From IMG/VR virus record IMGVR_UViG_3300046794_000244, positions 1-30,937 of that record: 30,937 nucleotides of DNA; one strand, written 5' to 3'. Of this stretch, positions 15,049 to 22,401 are shown piece by piece. The notes under the pieces were generated by a model, which was not told the origin of the DNA, made no database searches, and saw only the letters and a program-made list of their open reading frames with translations. Position 1 is the stretch's first letter, and each line of letters starts with the position of its first letter. Source of the stretch: a virus. Made by a program: the position numbers and the translations under genes.

Positions 15049-17922
15049 ATGGCGAACAAGATCGCCCTCGGGCTGGTCATCGGCGGCGCCGTCAGTTCGA
15101 CGGTCGGTGCCGCGTTCAAGGATGTAACGGGGCGGATCAAGCGCCTCGAGGCAGAAGGCAACAAGGCGCGTGTGCTGCAGCGCACGATTGGCGACACCAT
15201 TCGCCTGCGCGATGAATGGAAAAAGGCCCACGACAGCGGCGCCGCCGGAGCCTCCAAGTTATTGAGTCGGCTGAACTCCAATCTGGACAGCTTGAAAAAG
15301 CAGGGCGTCGAAGTCGGGCGTCTGGAGAAGTCCTATCGGGCCATGGGGCAGGCGGCCAATAAAGCCGAGCTGAAGGCCAAGGGGCATCAACAGCTGGATG
15401 CCGGAAAGTCCGGCATGAAAAAAGCGGTCGGTGCCGCTGTTGTCGGTGTGGGCTCTATGGCGGTGCCGACCAAGGTCAGCGCGGACTTTGGCGCCATTGT
15501 GCGAGACATCGCGATCAAGGCCGGAATTGCCAACAAGCCGCAAGAACAGGAGATGTCGCGCAAGATCATTGATACCTCGCGTGACACCGGTATGGCGCGC
15601 AACGACGTGGCCGACGTGGTCAACCAGTTGGTTGGCGCCGGTATGGAGTTGAGTAAGGCCCTGGAATATGCGCCGGCCGCGGCCAAGTTTGTCGTGGGGC
15701 AGGGGTCGAACGGTGTCGACACGGCGAAGATGATCAACGCGCTGGGGCAAAACGCCAAGATCACCGACCCCAAGCAGATGCAGCAAGCGCTGGAGGCGAT
15801 TGCCTATCAAGGGCAGGCGGGCAGCTTTGAAGCGGCCGACATGGCTAAGTGGTTCCCTGAGCTGTTGGCCAACATGGGCAGCCTGGGCATTACCGGCATG
15901 GATGCGGTGACGCAGTTGGGCGCCATGCTGCAAGTGCAGATGAAGTCTGCCGGCGGCGCCGATGAGGCGGCCAACAACCTCAAAAACTGGATGGGCAAAA
16001 TCGGCTCCGGCGACACCGTCAAGGCGTATGAAAAGGCAGGCATCGACTACAAGGGTTCGATGCAGACCGGTTTGCAAAACGGAATGTCCACGCTGGAAAC
16101 CAGCATGGCGTTGGCGCAGAAGTACATTCAAGCCACCGATCCGAAGCGCGCGGCGGCGATGGCCAAAGCGACATCCGAAATCAGCCAGCAAGCCGACCCG
16201 GAGAAAGCCAAGGCCATGATGGCCTCTCTGGAAGAGTCGCTGCGCACTGGCGACCTGTTCGCTGACATGCAGGTCAAGGCCGCGCTGTCGGCGTTCATGC
16301 AGAACAAGGCGCTGTACAGCCAGCTTAAAAACGATTCGCGCGATGCAACAGGCATCCTCGATAAAAACCTCAGCGAGCGGCGTGAGGCGTCGTCGCAGAA
16401 GTGGGCCGAAATGGCTCAGTCGATGGATGACGCCATGCGCAGCGTGGGGGACGCTCTGCGCCCGGTCACGGACACGGTGGCCGAGGCGCTGACCAAGGTC
16501 ACCAAAAGCATTACCTCAATGTCTGACAGCGCGCCCGGGGTGGTGACGGGGATCGCGTTGGTCGGTGGTGGGTTGGTCACGCTCACCGGCCTGTTCAGTT
16601 CGTTCAAGATGGGTAAAGGGCTGTTCAACCTGGCGCGCGGCTCGCTGGGTGGCGGCAAGGCCGGCGCGGTGCAAAAGGTCTTTGTCACCAACGCCGAGGA
16701 CGGCGGTGATGGCGAAGGGGCGGGGGCCAAGGGCAAGACCGGCAAAGCGCTGTCGCTGGTGGAAACCGGGCTCAAGGCGGTGGCGGCTTTCACGGGCAAG
16801 GGGGCCGAGGGCGCCGACGATGAAGCGGGCGGCAAGGACGACAAAAAGCCCGGCAAATTCGATGTGATCGCGACCGGCCTTAAAGTGGTTTCGATGGCGA
16901 AAGACGTCGCCTCGGGCGGCGACGAGGGCGGCGAGTCGGGATCGGCTGACGACGGCGTCAAGAAGGTTTTCGTGGTCAACGCGGGAGCCATGGGCGGCGG
17001 CGCTGAAGGCCCTGGGGGAACGCGCCGGCGTGGACGCGGGTCAAGGCGCAATGCTTCGCGCCGTCGGCCGTTGACTCGGCCGGGTGGTTCTTCGCGGCCG
17101 CCTATTCCGGGGGCAAGGCCGCCGGTTCCTGTGCCGCGTCCGCCGATTCCACCGGTGCCGGTACCGGCCGGTTCGATGGCCCGGCTGGGTGGAGTGGTGC
17201 AGGCGGTCGGCAAGATCGGCAAAGCCGCCAAGATGATTCCCGGCGGCTCGCTGATGGAAGCCGGCGCCATGGCGTTCGACACCTATGAAAATGCTAAGAC
17301 CAATGACGAAAAGGCCGAGGGTTACGGCGCGGCCGCCGGTTCGCTGGCAGGCACCATGGCTGGCGCGGCGGCCGGGGCGGCCATTGGTTCGGTGGTGCCG
17401 ATTATCGGGACCGCCATTGGTGGCTTGATTGGCGCCTACCTCGGCAGTCAGGGCGGCCAGATGTTGGGCGGCGGCGTGGGCAAGTCGTTGTTTGGTGGCG
17501 AAGAGGAAAAACCTACCCCACCGGCCACGCCGTTGTTGATGGCGCCGCGCCCTGGTCCGGCTATTCCCAGCTTGGCCAGCATGGGCCAATCGTTCAATGG
17601 CGCGAAGGGCTCCGGCGCGTTGCTGATGGCCTCGGGGGCACCCCCCCAAGGGCCGGCGCTAGGCGACGTCGTCCGCGCCATGGCCGTACAGGCGCCACCC
17701 AAGGCGGCAGCCGTGGCCATTCAGCCCAAGGAGCCGGAGAAGCCGGCATCGACCAAAGTGGATCAGCAGTTTCAGTACTCGCTGAACATGCCGGTCACGG
17801 TGCAAGGGGATGTCAAAGACCCGCAACGCTTGGCTCAGGACTTGATGCCGCACATGCAGCGGATGATGGCGGACGCCGCGAAACAGAACGCTACCAAGCT
17901 GTACGACGAACCCCACGTTTAA
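15049..17922 (+). CDS. Tail tape measure protein (gpT)
   Basis: A 957-residue tape measure that sets tail length and passes into the host during injection. Residues about 20-120 are coiled-coil-like (DVTGRIKRLEAEGNKARVLQ), about 140-340 match the TP901/PhageMin_Tail core (ELSKALEYAPAAAKFVVGQG, LGAMLQVQMKSAGGADEAANNLKNWMGKIGSG). Beyond about residue 490 come a hydrophobic Gly-rich stretch, a Gly/Lys/Asp linker, a Pro/Arg-rich insert (about 655-705) and a small-residue membrane-like segment (GTMAGAAAGAAIGSVVPIIG, about 767-786). A GGGGGG ribosome site lies just before ATG 15049. Confidence 0.95.
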   Translation: MANKIALGLVIGGAVSSTVGAAFKDVTGRIKRLEAEGNKARVLQRTIGDTIRLRDEWKKAHDSGAAGASKLLSRLNSNLDSLKKQGVEVGRLEKSYRAMGQAANKAELKAKGHQQLDAGKSGMKKAVGAAVVGVGSMAVPTKVSADFGAIVRDIAIKAGIANKPQEQEMSRKIIDTSRDTGMARNDVADVVNQLVGAGMELSKALEYAPAAAKFVVGQGSNGVDTAKMINALGQNAKITDPKQMQQALEAIAYQGQAGSFEAADMAKWFPELLANMGSLGITGMDAVTQLGAMLQVQMKSAGGADEAANNLKNWMGKIGSGDTVKAYEKAGIDYKGSMQTGLQNGMSTLETSMALAQKYIQATDPKRAAAMAKATSEISQQADPEKAKAMMASLEESLRTGDLFADMQVKAALSAFMQNKALYSQLKNDSRDATGILDKNLSERREASSQKWAEMAQSMDDAMRSVGDALRPVTDTVAEALTKVTKSITSMSDSAPGVVTGIALVGGGLVTLTGLFSSFKMGKGLFNLARGSLGGGKAGAVQKVFVTNAEDGGDGEGAGAKGKTGKALSLVETGLKAVAAFTGKGAEGADDEAGGKDDKKPGKFDVIATGLKVVSMAKDVASGGDEGGESGSADDGVKKVFVVNAGAMGGGAEGPGGTRRRGRGSRRNASRRRPLTRPGGSSRPPIPGARPPVPVPRPPIPPVPVPAGSMARLGGVVQAVGKIGKAAKMIPGGSLMEAGAMAFDTYENAKTNDEKAEGYGAAAGSLAGTMAGAAAGAAIGSVVPIIGTAIGGLIGAYLGSQGGQMLGGGVGKSLFGGEEEKPTPPATPLLMAPRPGPAIPSLASMGQSFNGAKGSGALLMASGAPPQGPALGDVVRAMAVQAPPKAAAVAIQPKEPEKPASTKVDQQFQYSLNMPVTVQGDVKDPQRLAQDLMPHMQRMMADAAKQNATKLYDEPHV

Positions 17923-17931
17923 GGAGGCCGC

Positions 17932-18777
17932 ATGGCGTATATGGAACAGTTGCAAGCGGGGCTGAAGTACTTGGTCGAAGCGGGGGAGGCCGGGCGACGT
18001 AGTGCGGACGGCATGCTTGGCCCGGTCAACGGCGCGATCAGTGAAATCACTGGCGCGGCGTCCGAGCTGGAAAACATACCGTTCGTGGGGCCGGCGATCG
18101 GCGCCAAGCTTCAGCGGGTGATGCGCGGCGTCGACGCGGCCCAGGCCAAGGTCGGTCAGGTGGTGGCGGTGTACGGCCGGGCGACCCGGGCGGCCGCCGA
18201 AGTCCAGGAACGGCTGGGCACGCTGAAGGAACAGGCGGGCAAGGCGGCAACGGCGATCAACAACATCGCCGGCAAGGTCAGTCCATCGTTGGCCAACATC
18301 GTGCCCACCAGTGCCTTTGCCATGGATGCGACGCCGGCGCCGGAAGCGGTAAAGCCGTTCCCGCACCTGCTGATCATTCAGCCACGCGATCCGAAGCTTC
18401 AGCCGTATTTCTTCAATCTGGACACGGCGGCCTTCGACGAGCTGAGCCGTTCGACCGAATTCCGTTGGGCCTCCCAGGAACGCCTGTCGCGCCGACCGGC
18501 GCAGCAGGCCATTGGGATGGGCGAGGAAAAACTCACGCTCAAGGGCACGATCTACCCGGGCTTCAAGGGTGGGATCAAGCAGCTCGACACGTTACGCACC
18601 ATTGGCGCCAGGCTTCAGCCGCTGACCCTGACCACGGGTTATGGCGAGGTGATTGGGACGTGGTGCCTGAAGACCATCGGCGAGGAACAGGGCGCGTTTT
18701 TGCACGGCGGGATTCCGCGTAAACAAGGGTTCACTCTGGAGTTTGGGCGCTATGGCGACGACATGCAGAACGTCTGA
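17932..18777 (+). CDS. Tail protein U with N-terminal extension
   Basis: The C-terminal half (about 140-281) matches P2 gpU, a tail protein needed for tail completion: FRWASQERLSRRPAQQAIGMGEEKLTLKGTIYPGFKGG, RLQPLTLTTGYGEVIGTW and GGIPRKQGFTLEFGRYGDD are diagnostic. P2 gpU is 159 residues; here about 140 extra N-terminal residues form an Ala/Gly-rich helical region (AQAKVGQVVAVYGRATRAAAEVQERLGTLKEQ). A strong AAGGAGG precedes ATG 17932, so the long form is probably real. The gpX gene starts inside its 3' end. Confidence 0.92.
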   Translation: MAYMEQLQAGLKYLVEAGEAGRRSADGMLGPVNGAISEITGAASELENIPFVGPAIGAKLQRVMRGVDAAQAKVGQVVAVYGRATRAAAEVQERLGTLKEQAGKAATAINNIAGKVSPSLANIVPTSAFAMDATPAPEAVKPFPHLLIIQPRDPKLQPYFFNLDTAAFDELSRSTEFRWASQERLSRRPAQQAIGMGEEKLTLKGTIYPGFKGGIKQLDTLRTIGARLQPLTLTTGYGEVIGTWCLKTIGEEQGAFLHGGIPRKQGFTLEFGRYGDDMQNV

Positions 18778-18958
18778 TGGGGACATGCTTGATGTCATTT
18801 GCCATAACGTTTATGGCCATCTGAACGGCAGCACCGAAGCAGTGCTGGATGCCAATCAGGGGTTGGCGGATGAACCCCAGCCCTACCGTACCGGCATGGT
18901 GATCTATCTGCCGGATCTGCCCAGTCCGACCGGGGAGGGGGTGAGCCTGTGGGATTGA
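18752..18958 (+). CDS. Tail protein X (LysM-like)
   Basis: A 68-residue P2 gpX-type protein with a LysM-like fold that is part of the baseplate and may bind peptidoglycan. The motif TSDGDMLDVICHNVYGHLNGSTEAVLDANQGLADEPQPYRTGMVIYLPDL covers nearly the whole protein: the GD-LD-I-Y segment, the N-GL turn and the closing IYLPDL strand. ATG 18752 has CTGGAG about 10 bases upstream; a TTG at 18743 is an alternative. It overlaps the gpU gene by 26 bases in another frame, which suggests coupled translation. Confidence 0.9.
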   Translation: MATTCRTSDGDMLDVICHNVYGHLNGSTEAVLDANQGLADEPQPYRTGMVIYLPDLPSPTGEGVSLWD

Positions 18959-19005
18959 TGGTCTACACTCGTGCCGCTTGATTCCTCAAGCTCCTTTCTT
19001 TTTTT

Positions 19006-19030
19006 ACCCGCCTTGTGCGGGTTTTTTTTT
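19006..19030 (+). terminator. Terminator-like hairpin between gpX and gpD
   Basis: Perfect 6-bp stem ACCCGC/GCGGGT with a 5-base loop and a run of nine T. A pyrimidine-rich stretch (CTCCTTTCTTTTTTT) precedes it. No strong ribosome site follows, unlike the capsid, sheath and lysin copies; gpD starts 12 bases later. Confidence 0.75.
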
Positions 19031-19041
19031 GAGCAAAATCC

Positions 19042-20088
19042 ATGACCCCCATGTTTCGAATCGTGGCCGATGGCGCCGATGTGACGGCCAAGATCAATGA
19101 TCGGTTGTTGTTGCTGCGCATCTCTGACAAGCCTGGGATGGAGTCCGACGAGTTTGAGTTGCGCATTGATGACCGAGACGGCCAGGTGGTGCTCCCCCGG
19201 AAAGGCAGTTCCATCGAGATCTACCTGGGCTATGCCGAAACGTCCTTGGTGCGCCTGGGGCGTTACGCGGTGGACACGGTCGAGGTGTTGGGTCCGCCGG
19301 AAACGATCGTGATCAAGGGTAAGGCCAGCGACATGCGCGGCAGTGGCAAGACCATCCGTAGCGGCAGTTGGGAAGACGTGCCGCTGTCGAAGATCGTGGC
19401 CGATATCGCCGCGCGCAATGGCTGGCAGCCGGTGTGCCCGGTATCGACGAAAGTCGCCCGGGTCGATCAGCTCAACGAGTCGGATTTTAATTTCATCACG
19501 CGTCTGGCCAAGCAGTACGACTGCACGGCCAAGGTGGCCGACGGCAAGCTGTTGGTGATGCCGCGTCAAGGTGGCCAGACCGCCAGCGGCAAGGCGTTCG
19601 GCGCGATCACCCTGACGAAGAGTGACCTCAGTCGCTGGCGGTTCAGCCTGGGCGATCGCAACTCGCACAAGGCCGTAGCGACCAAGCATCAAGACAAGAA
19701 GACCGGCAAGCTCGCCATTGTCTCGGTGGATAACGACGACGCCCCGGATGGCTTGCCGGCGGTGCATACCGATCGGCATATCTACCCGAACAAGACCGCC
19801 GCCGAGTCGGCCGCCAAGGCGCGTTTGGCGGCGTTCAATCGCTCGACCGCTGACGTGCGTTTCGAGATGGACGGGCGGACCGACATCTTTGCCGAGCGAT
19901 TGATCAACGCCCAAGGTTTCAAGGTCGGCCTTGATGGCGAGTACTTGGCGGATTCGGTGGAGCAGGTGTTTACCCCATCCGGCTGGTCGACCGCCGTCGA
20001 GTGCAATGCCGGCAAGCAGGGCAAATCCAAGGGTAAGAAAAAGAAAGCTAAGCCGCCGCTCAAGGTGGTGAATGTCAACGCGCCGTAG
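19042..20088 (+). CDS. Late control/tail protein D (gpD)
   Basis: A 348-residue P2 gpD-type protein, the baseplate hub that attaches the spike to the tube (T4 gp27-like). Diagnostic stretches are FRIVADGADVTAKINDRLLLLRISD (N-terminus), DEFELRIDDRDGQVVLPRKGSSIEIYLGY, KIVADIAARNGWQP and LNESDFNFITRLAKQYDCTAKV, and the late PNKTAAESAAKARLAAFNRS. The C-terminus is Lys-rich (GKQGKSKGKKKKAKPP). Length is close to P2 (387). ATG 19051 (Met4) is a possible alternative start. gpD ends the tail block; the lysis block follows after another hairpin. Confidence 0.95.
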   Translation: MTPMFRIVADGADVTAKINDRLLLLRISDKPGMESDEFELRIDDRDGQVVLPRKGSSIEIYLGYAETSLVRLGRYAVDTVEVLGPPETIVIKGKASDMRGSGKTIRSGSWEDVPLSKIVADIAARNGWQPVCPVSTKVARVDQLNESDFNFITRLAKQYDCTAKVADGKLLVMPRQGGQTASGKAFGAITLTKSDLSRWRFSLGDRNSHKAVATKHQDKKTGKLAIVSVDNDDAPDGLPAVHTDRHIYPNKTAAESAAKARLAAFNRSTADVRFEMDGRTDIFAERLINAQGFKVGLDGEYLADSVEQVFTPSGWSTAVECNAGKQGKSKGKKKKAKPPLKVVNVNAP

Positions 20089-20099
20089 CGCATCCCATC

Positions 20100-20121
20100 A
20101 CCGCCTGAGTGCGGTTTTTTT
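20100..20121 (+). terminator. Terminator-like hairpin before the endolysin
   Basis: A 5-bp stem ACCGC/GCGGT with a 6-base loop and seven T. The AGGAG ribosome site of the endolysin lies 5 bases after the T-run, so translation start and hairpin are closely packed. Confidence 0.65.
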
Positions 20122-20136
20122 ATGTCAGGAGTGTTT

Positions 20137-20700
20137 ATGTCCATTACGGAGCAACAGCTACAACGCATCATGCCCAACGCCCGCCGCCAAGCGGGCGTGT
20201 TTGTATCCGCCCTCAACGCGGCCATGGTGCATCGGCAAATCAATACGTCGAAACGTCAGGCGGCGTTCCTGGCGCAGGTCGGGCACGAGTCAGGCCAGCT
20301 GCAGTACGTCCGTGAGCTGGGTAGCGATCAGTACCTAAGCAAATACGACACTGGCCCTCTGGCCGTGAAACTGGGCAACACCCCGGAAGCGGATGGAGAT
20401 GGCCAGCGTTATCGCGGTCGCGGTCTGATTCAGGTGACCGGCCATAGCAACTACCTGCGCTGCAGCCTGGCCTTGTTCGGTGACGAACGTTTGCTGCGCA
20501 CCCCTGAGCTGCTCGAGCTGCCGCAATGGGCGGCCGAGTCGGCGGCATGGTTCTGGTGGGTGCGCGAGCTGAATGCCCTGGCGGATCGGGATGAGTTCGA
20601 GGCGATCACCCGCAAGATCAACGGTGGTCTCAACGGCCTGCAAGATCGGCTGCAGCTGTGGAAGCGGGCGAGGGCAGTCCTATGCGTGTCGTCGACCTGA
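20137..20700 (+). CDS. Endolysin, glycoside hydrolase family 19
   Basis: A 187-residue muralytic enzyme of the chitinase-like GH19 family that cleaves peptidoglycan at lysis. Key segments are QVGHESGQLQYVREL (Glu51 and Glu60 are the likely catalytic acids), QRYRGRGLIQVTGHSNYLRC (about 90-108, the family signature) and PQWAAESAAWFWWVRELNALADRDEFEAITRKINGG. There is no signal peptide or SAR segment at the N-terminus, so a holin is needed. ATG 20137 is chosen since AGGAG lies 5 bases upstream; an upstream ATG at 20122 would overlap the terminator tail. Confidence 0.94.
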   Translation: MSITEQQLQRIMPNARRQAGVFVSALNAAMVHRQINTSKRQAAFLAQVGHESGQLQYVRELGSDQYLSKYDTGPLAVKLGNTPEADGDGQRYRGRGLIQVTGHSNYLRCSLALFGDERLLRTPELLELPQWAAESAAWFWWVRELNALADRDEFEAITRKINGGLNGLQDRLQLWKRARAVLCVSST

Positions 20701-21224
20701 TCCCCACGCCGTACCGGCTGTTGACCGTTGGCGTGTTGTTGACCGCATTGGTCGGCGGATCTGCCGCGTCGGCCTGGAAGGTTCAGGACTGGCGTTACGG
20801 CAACCAACTCGCCGAACAGGCCGGCCTGCACAAGGACGATCTGATCGCCATCAGCAACGCCGCCGCTGACCAGGTGCGCACCGCACAGGACAAGCGCCTG
20901 GCCCTTGAGCAGCGGCTGTCGGCCAGCGAACAAACCCACTACAAGGAACTCAGCGATGCTCAAACCAACCAGGCTCGCCTGCGTGATCGCCTTGCCACTG
21001 CTGACCTACGGCTGTCAGTCCTACTCGACGCCACCGATACAGCCAGTGGCGACACAGTGTCAGTCGCCACCCCAGCCGGCGGCGTGGTTCATGGCGGAGC
21101 ACGAGCCCAACTTGACCCAGCGCATGCTCAACGAATTATCGGCATCACCGATGCCGGCGACCAAGGACTGATCGCCCTGGCGGCCTGTCAGGCCTACGCC
21201 AAAGAAGTCTCAACAGCGAAGTGA
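20682..21224 (+). CDS. Rz: Inner membrane spanin Rz
   Basis: A 180-residue i-spanin of the phage lysis family. An N-terminal membrane segment (LLTVGVLLTALVGGSAASAW, about 13-32) anchors it in the inner membrane; the rest is a periplasmic coiled coil (DQVRTAQDKRLALEQRLSASEQTHYKELSDAQTNQARLRDRLATADLRL) followed by a Cys-containing tail. Together with Rz1 it fuses inner and outer membranes at the last step of lysis. It starts inside the lysin gene, 18 bases before its stop. The Rz1 gene is nested in its 3' half in another frame. Confidence 0.9.
   Translation: MRVVDLIPTPYRLLTVGVLLTALVGGSAASAWKVQDWRYGNQLAEQAGLHKDDLIAISNAAADQVRTAQDKRLALEQRLSASEQTHYKELSDAQTNQARLRDRLATADLRLSVLLDATDTASGDTVSVATPAGGVVHGGARAQLDPAHAQRIIGITDAGDQGLIALAACQAYAKEVSTAK
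20956..21171 (+). CDS. Rz1: Outer membrane spanin lipoprotein Rz1, nested in Rz
   Basis: A 71-residue o-spanin encoded entirely within Rz in a different frame. It begins MLKPTRLACVIALPLLTYGC, a short basic signal followed by a hydrophobic stretch and a lipobox LTYG-C, so cleavage before Cys and lipidation are expected. The mature part is Pro/Gln-rich (PPIQPVATQCQSPPQPAAW), typical of Rz1. ATG 20956 is the natural start of the signal peptide; the frame is open further left but that part is unlike a signal sequence. The Rz/Rz1 nesting is a classic phage arrangement. Confidence 0.9.
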   Translation: MLKPTRLACVIALPLLTYGCQSYSTPPIQPVATQCQSPPQPAAWFMAEHEPNLTQRMLNELSASPMPATKD

Positions 21225-21232
21225 AAAAGAGC

Positions 21233-21266
21233 GACCGGGGTGGATGCGTCAACATCCAACCCGGTC
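21233..21266 (+). other. Long imperfect hairpin between Rz and the methylase
   Basis: GACCGGG pairs with CCCGGTC, then one G-A mismatch, then TGGATG pairs with CATCCA around a 6-base loop: 13 base pairs in 14 positions. It starts 9 bases after the Rz stop. No T-run follows, so it is not a standard intrinsic terminator; it could protect an RNA end or act with Rho. Function is inference. Confidence 0.55.
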
Positions 21267-21339
21267 ACCGTCCCCGCAGATTGCCCCTGCAAGTCCAGCC
21301 AAGGCTCTTACTCCGTGCACGAAGCGCGGCGAGCCTAGC

Positions 21340-21359
21340 ACCTGTTTATCCATACAGTA
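21340..21359 (+). promoter_or_regulatory. LexA (SOS) box upstream of the methylase
   Basis: CTGTTTATCCATACAG (21342-21357) fits CTG-N10-CAG and matches 13 of 16 positions of the E. coli LexA consensus CTGTATATATATACAG. It lies 16 bases before the methylase ATG, where bound LexA would block transcription. No convincing -35 is visible. Recognition by Pseudomonas LexA, which uses a similar motif, is expected from the family. Confidence 0.65.
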
Positions 21360-21373
21360 AAGGTCTTGCTCTC

Positions 21374-22168
21374 ATGTCTTCACCCATCATTCCTTGGATG
21401 GGCGGCAAACGCCGCCTGGCCGACCGCCTCATCCCGCTCTTCCCACCACATGAATGCTACGTCGAAGTCTTTGCCGGCGGTGCCGCGCTGTACTTCATGC
21501 GACCCCAAGCCGCTCCGGTTGAAGTCCTCAACGATATCAACGGCGACCTGGTCACGCTGTACCGCGTCGTGCAGAACCACCTCGAAGAATTCGTGCGCCA
21601 GTTCAAATGGGCGCTCAGTTCGCGTCAGGTGTTCGAGTGGCAGAAGATGACCCGCCCTGAAACTCTCACCGATATCCAGCGCGCCGCCCGATTCTTTTAT
21701 CTGCAGCACCATGCCTTCGCTGGCAAGGTCACCGGGCAGACGTTCGGTACAGCAACCACCGGCCCGGCCATCAACCTGTTACGGATCGAGGAAAACCTCT
21801 CGGCCGCCTGGCAGCGTCTGTCCGGCACCTACGTCGAACACTTGCCCTGGCTCGAATGCGCGGAGCGCTACGACCGTGCTCATACCTTCCATTACATGGA
21901 CCCGCCTTACTGGCAGACCGCTGGCTATGGGGTAGAATTTCCGTTCGAGAACTATGAGCGGATGGCCGACTTCATGCGCCGCTGCAAAGGCAAGGTGATG
22001 GTCAGCATCAACGACCACCCGGACATTCGGCGTGTGTTCGAGGGCTTTCACTTTGAGACGCTCGACATCCGTTACTGCAACACCAACCAGCGGCAGGGCA
22101 AAGCTGAGGTGAGTGGCGAGCTGGTGATTATGAACTGGGAGCCTGCGGCATTGGGAGGATTGTTCTAA
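21374..22168 (+). CDS. DNA adenine methylase, D12 class (Dam-like)
   Basis: A 264-residue N6-adenine methyltransferase. Motif I-like SAM site is PWMGGKRRLADRL (about 7-19) with VEVFAGGAALYFM (30-42) and VLNDINGDLV (51-60); the catalytic motif IV is DPPYW at 176-180; the C-terminal part has the NTNQRQGKAEVSGELVIMNW region of D12 enzymes. The recognition site cannot be read from sequence. ATG 21374 fits the family start; the frame is open further left through a hairpin and a LexA box. Placed right after the lysis genes it looks like a moron that may protect phage DNA from host restriction. No partner endonuclease is adjacent. Confidence 0.9.
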   Translation: MSSPIIPWMGGKRRLADRLIPLFPPHECYVEVFAGGAALYFMRPQAAPVEVLNDINGDLVTLYRVVQNHLEEFVRQFKWALSSRQVFEWQKMTRPETLTDIQRAARFFYLQHHAFAGKVTGQTFGTATTGPAINLLRIEENLSAAWQRLSGTYVEHLPWLECAERYDRAHTFHYMDPPYWQTAGYGVEFPFENYERMADFMRRCKGKVMVSINDHPDIRRVFEGFHFETLDIRYCNTNQRQGKAEVSGELVIMNWEPAALGGLF

Positions 22169-22177
22169 CCCATGCGT

Positions 22178-22201
22178 AGCGCGAGATTATTACCTCGCGC
22201 T
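22178..22201. other. Inverted repeat after the methylase gene
   Basis: AGCGCGAG and CTCGCGCT form a perfect 8-bp stem around an 8-base AT-rich loop. It lies 9 bases after the methylase stop and at the edge of the AT-rich cassette, between two converging genes. Without a T-run on the plus strand it may be a weak or Rho-aided terminator; that is inference. Confidence 0.5.
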
Positions 22202-22227
22202 CAATACGGTAGATGACGCCTAAACGC

Positions 22228-22401
22228 TTACCATATAAATCTGCCATCAAATTCTATACCTTCTGCATTTTTAAGAATCTGAAAATCATACATGCCGTAT
22301 TTGTATTTTTTTGTAATTTTTAACACAAAGCTAGCTGCCATTTTTAACGAGCGGTCAGCGGAATTAGGCTTTATTGCATAGTTGCGAGAAGCATTCCAAT
22401 G
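22228..22401 (-). pseudogene. Displaced C-terminal coding fragment of the RES protein
   Basis: On the minus strand a second frame is open from 22401 and ends at TAA 22228-22230. It reads HWNASRNYAIKPNSADRSLK, then about 37 more residues from an internal ATG (22341) ending in EGIEFDGRFIW. The pattern N-X-AI-X-P followed by D-X-X-L and closing G-X-X-X-X-G-X-I-X-W is how I remember longer RES-domain proteins ending, while the annotated RES frame ends instead in ECFSQLCNKA. One extra base (or two lost) near 22383-22401 would explain it. No ribosome site precedes ATG 22341, so an independent gene is less likely. Confidence 0.5.

Noticed and set aside
15259-17282. Two long minus-strand frames (310 and 288 codons) antisense to the tape measure
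   Set aside because: Low-complexity shadows (Pro, Ser, Ala, Arg) of a Gly/Ala-rich plus-strand gene.
18904-19914. Minus-strand frame of 336 codons antisense to gpD
   Set aside because: Shadow of a well-supported gpD gene; its start region crosses the terminator hairpin.
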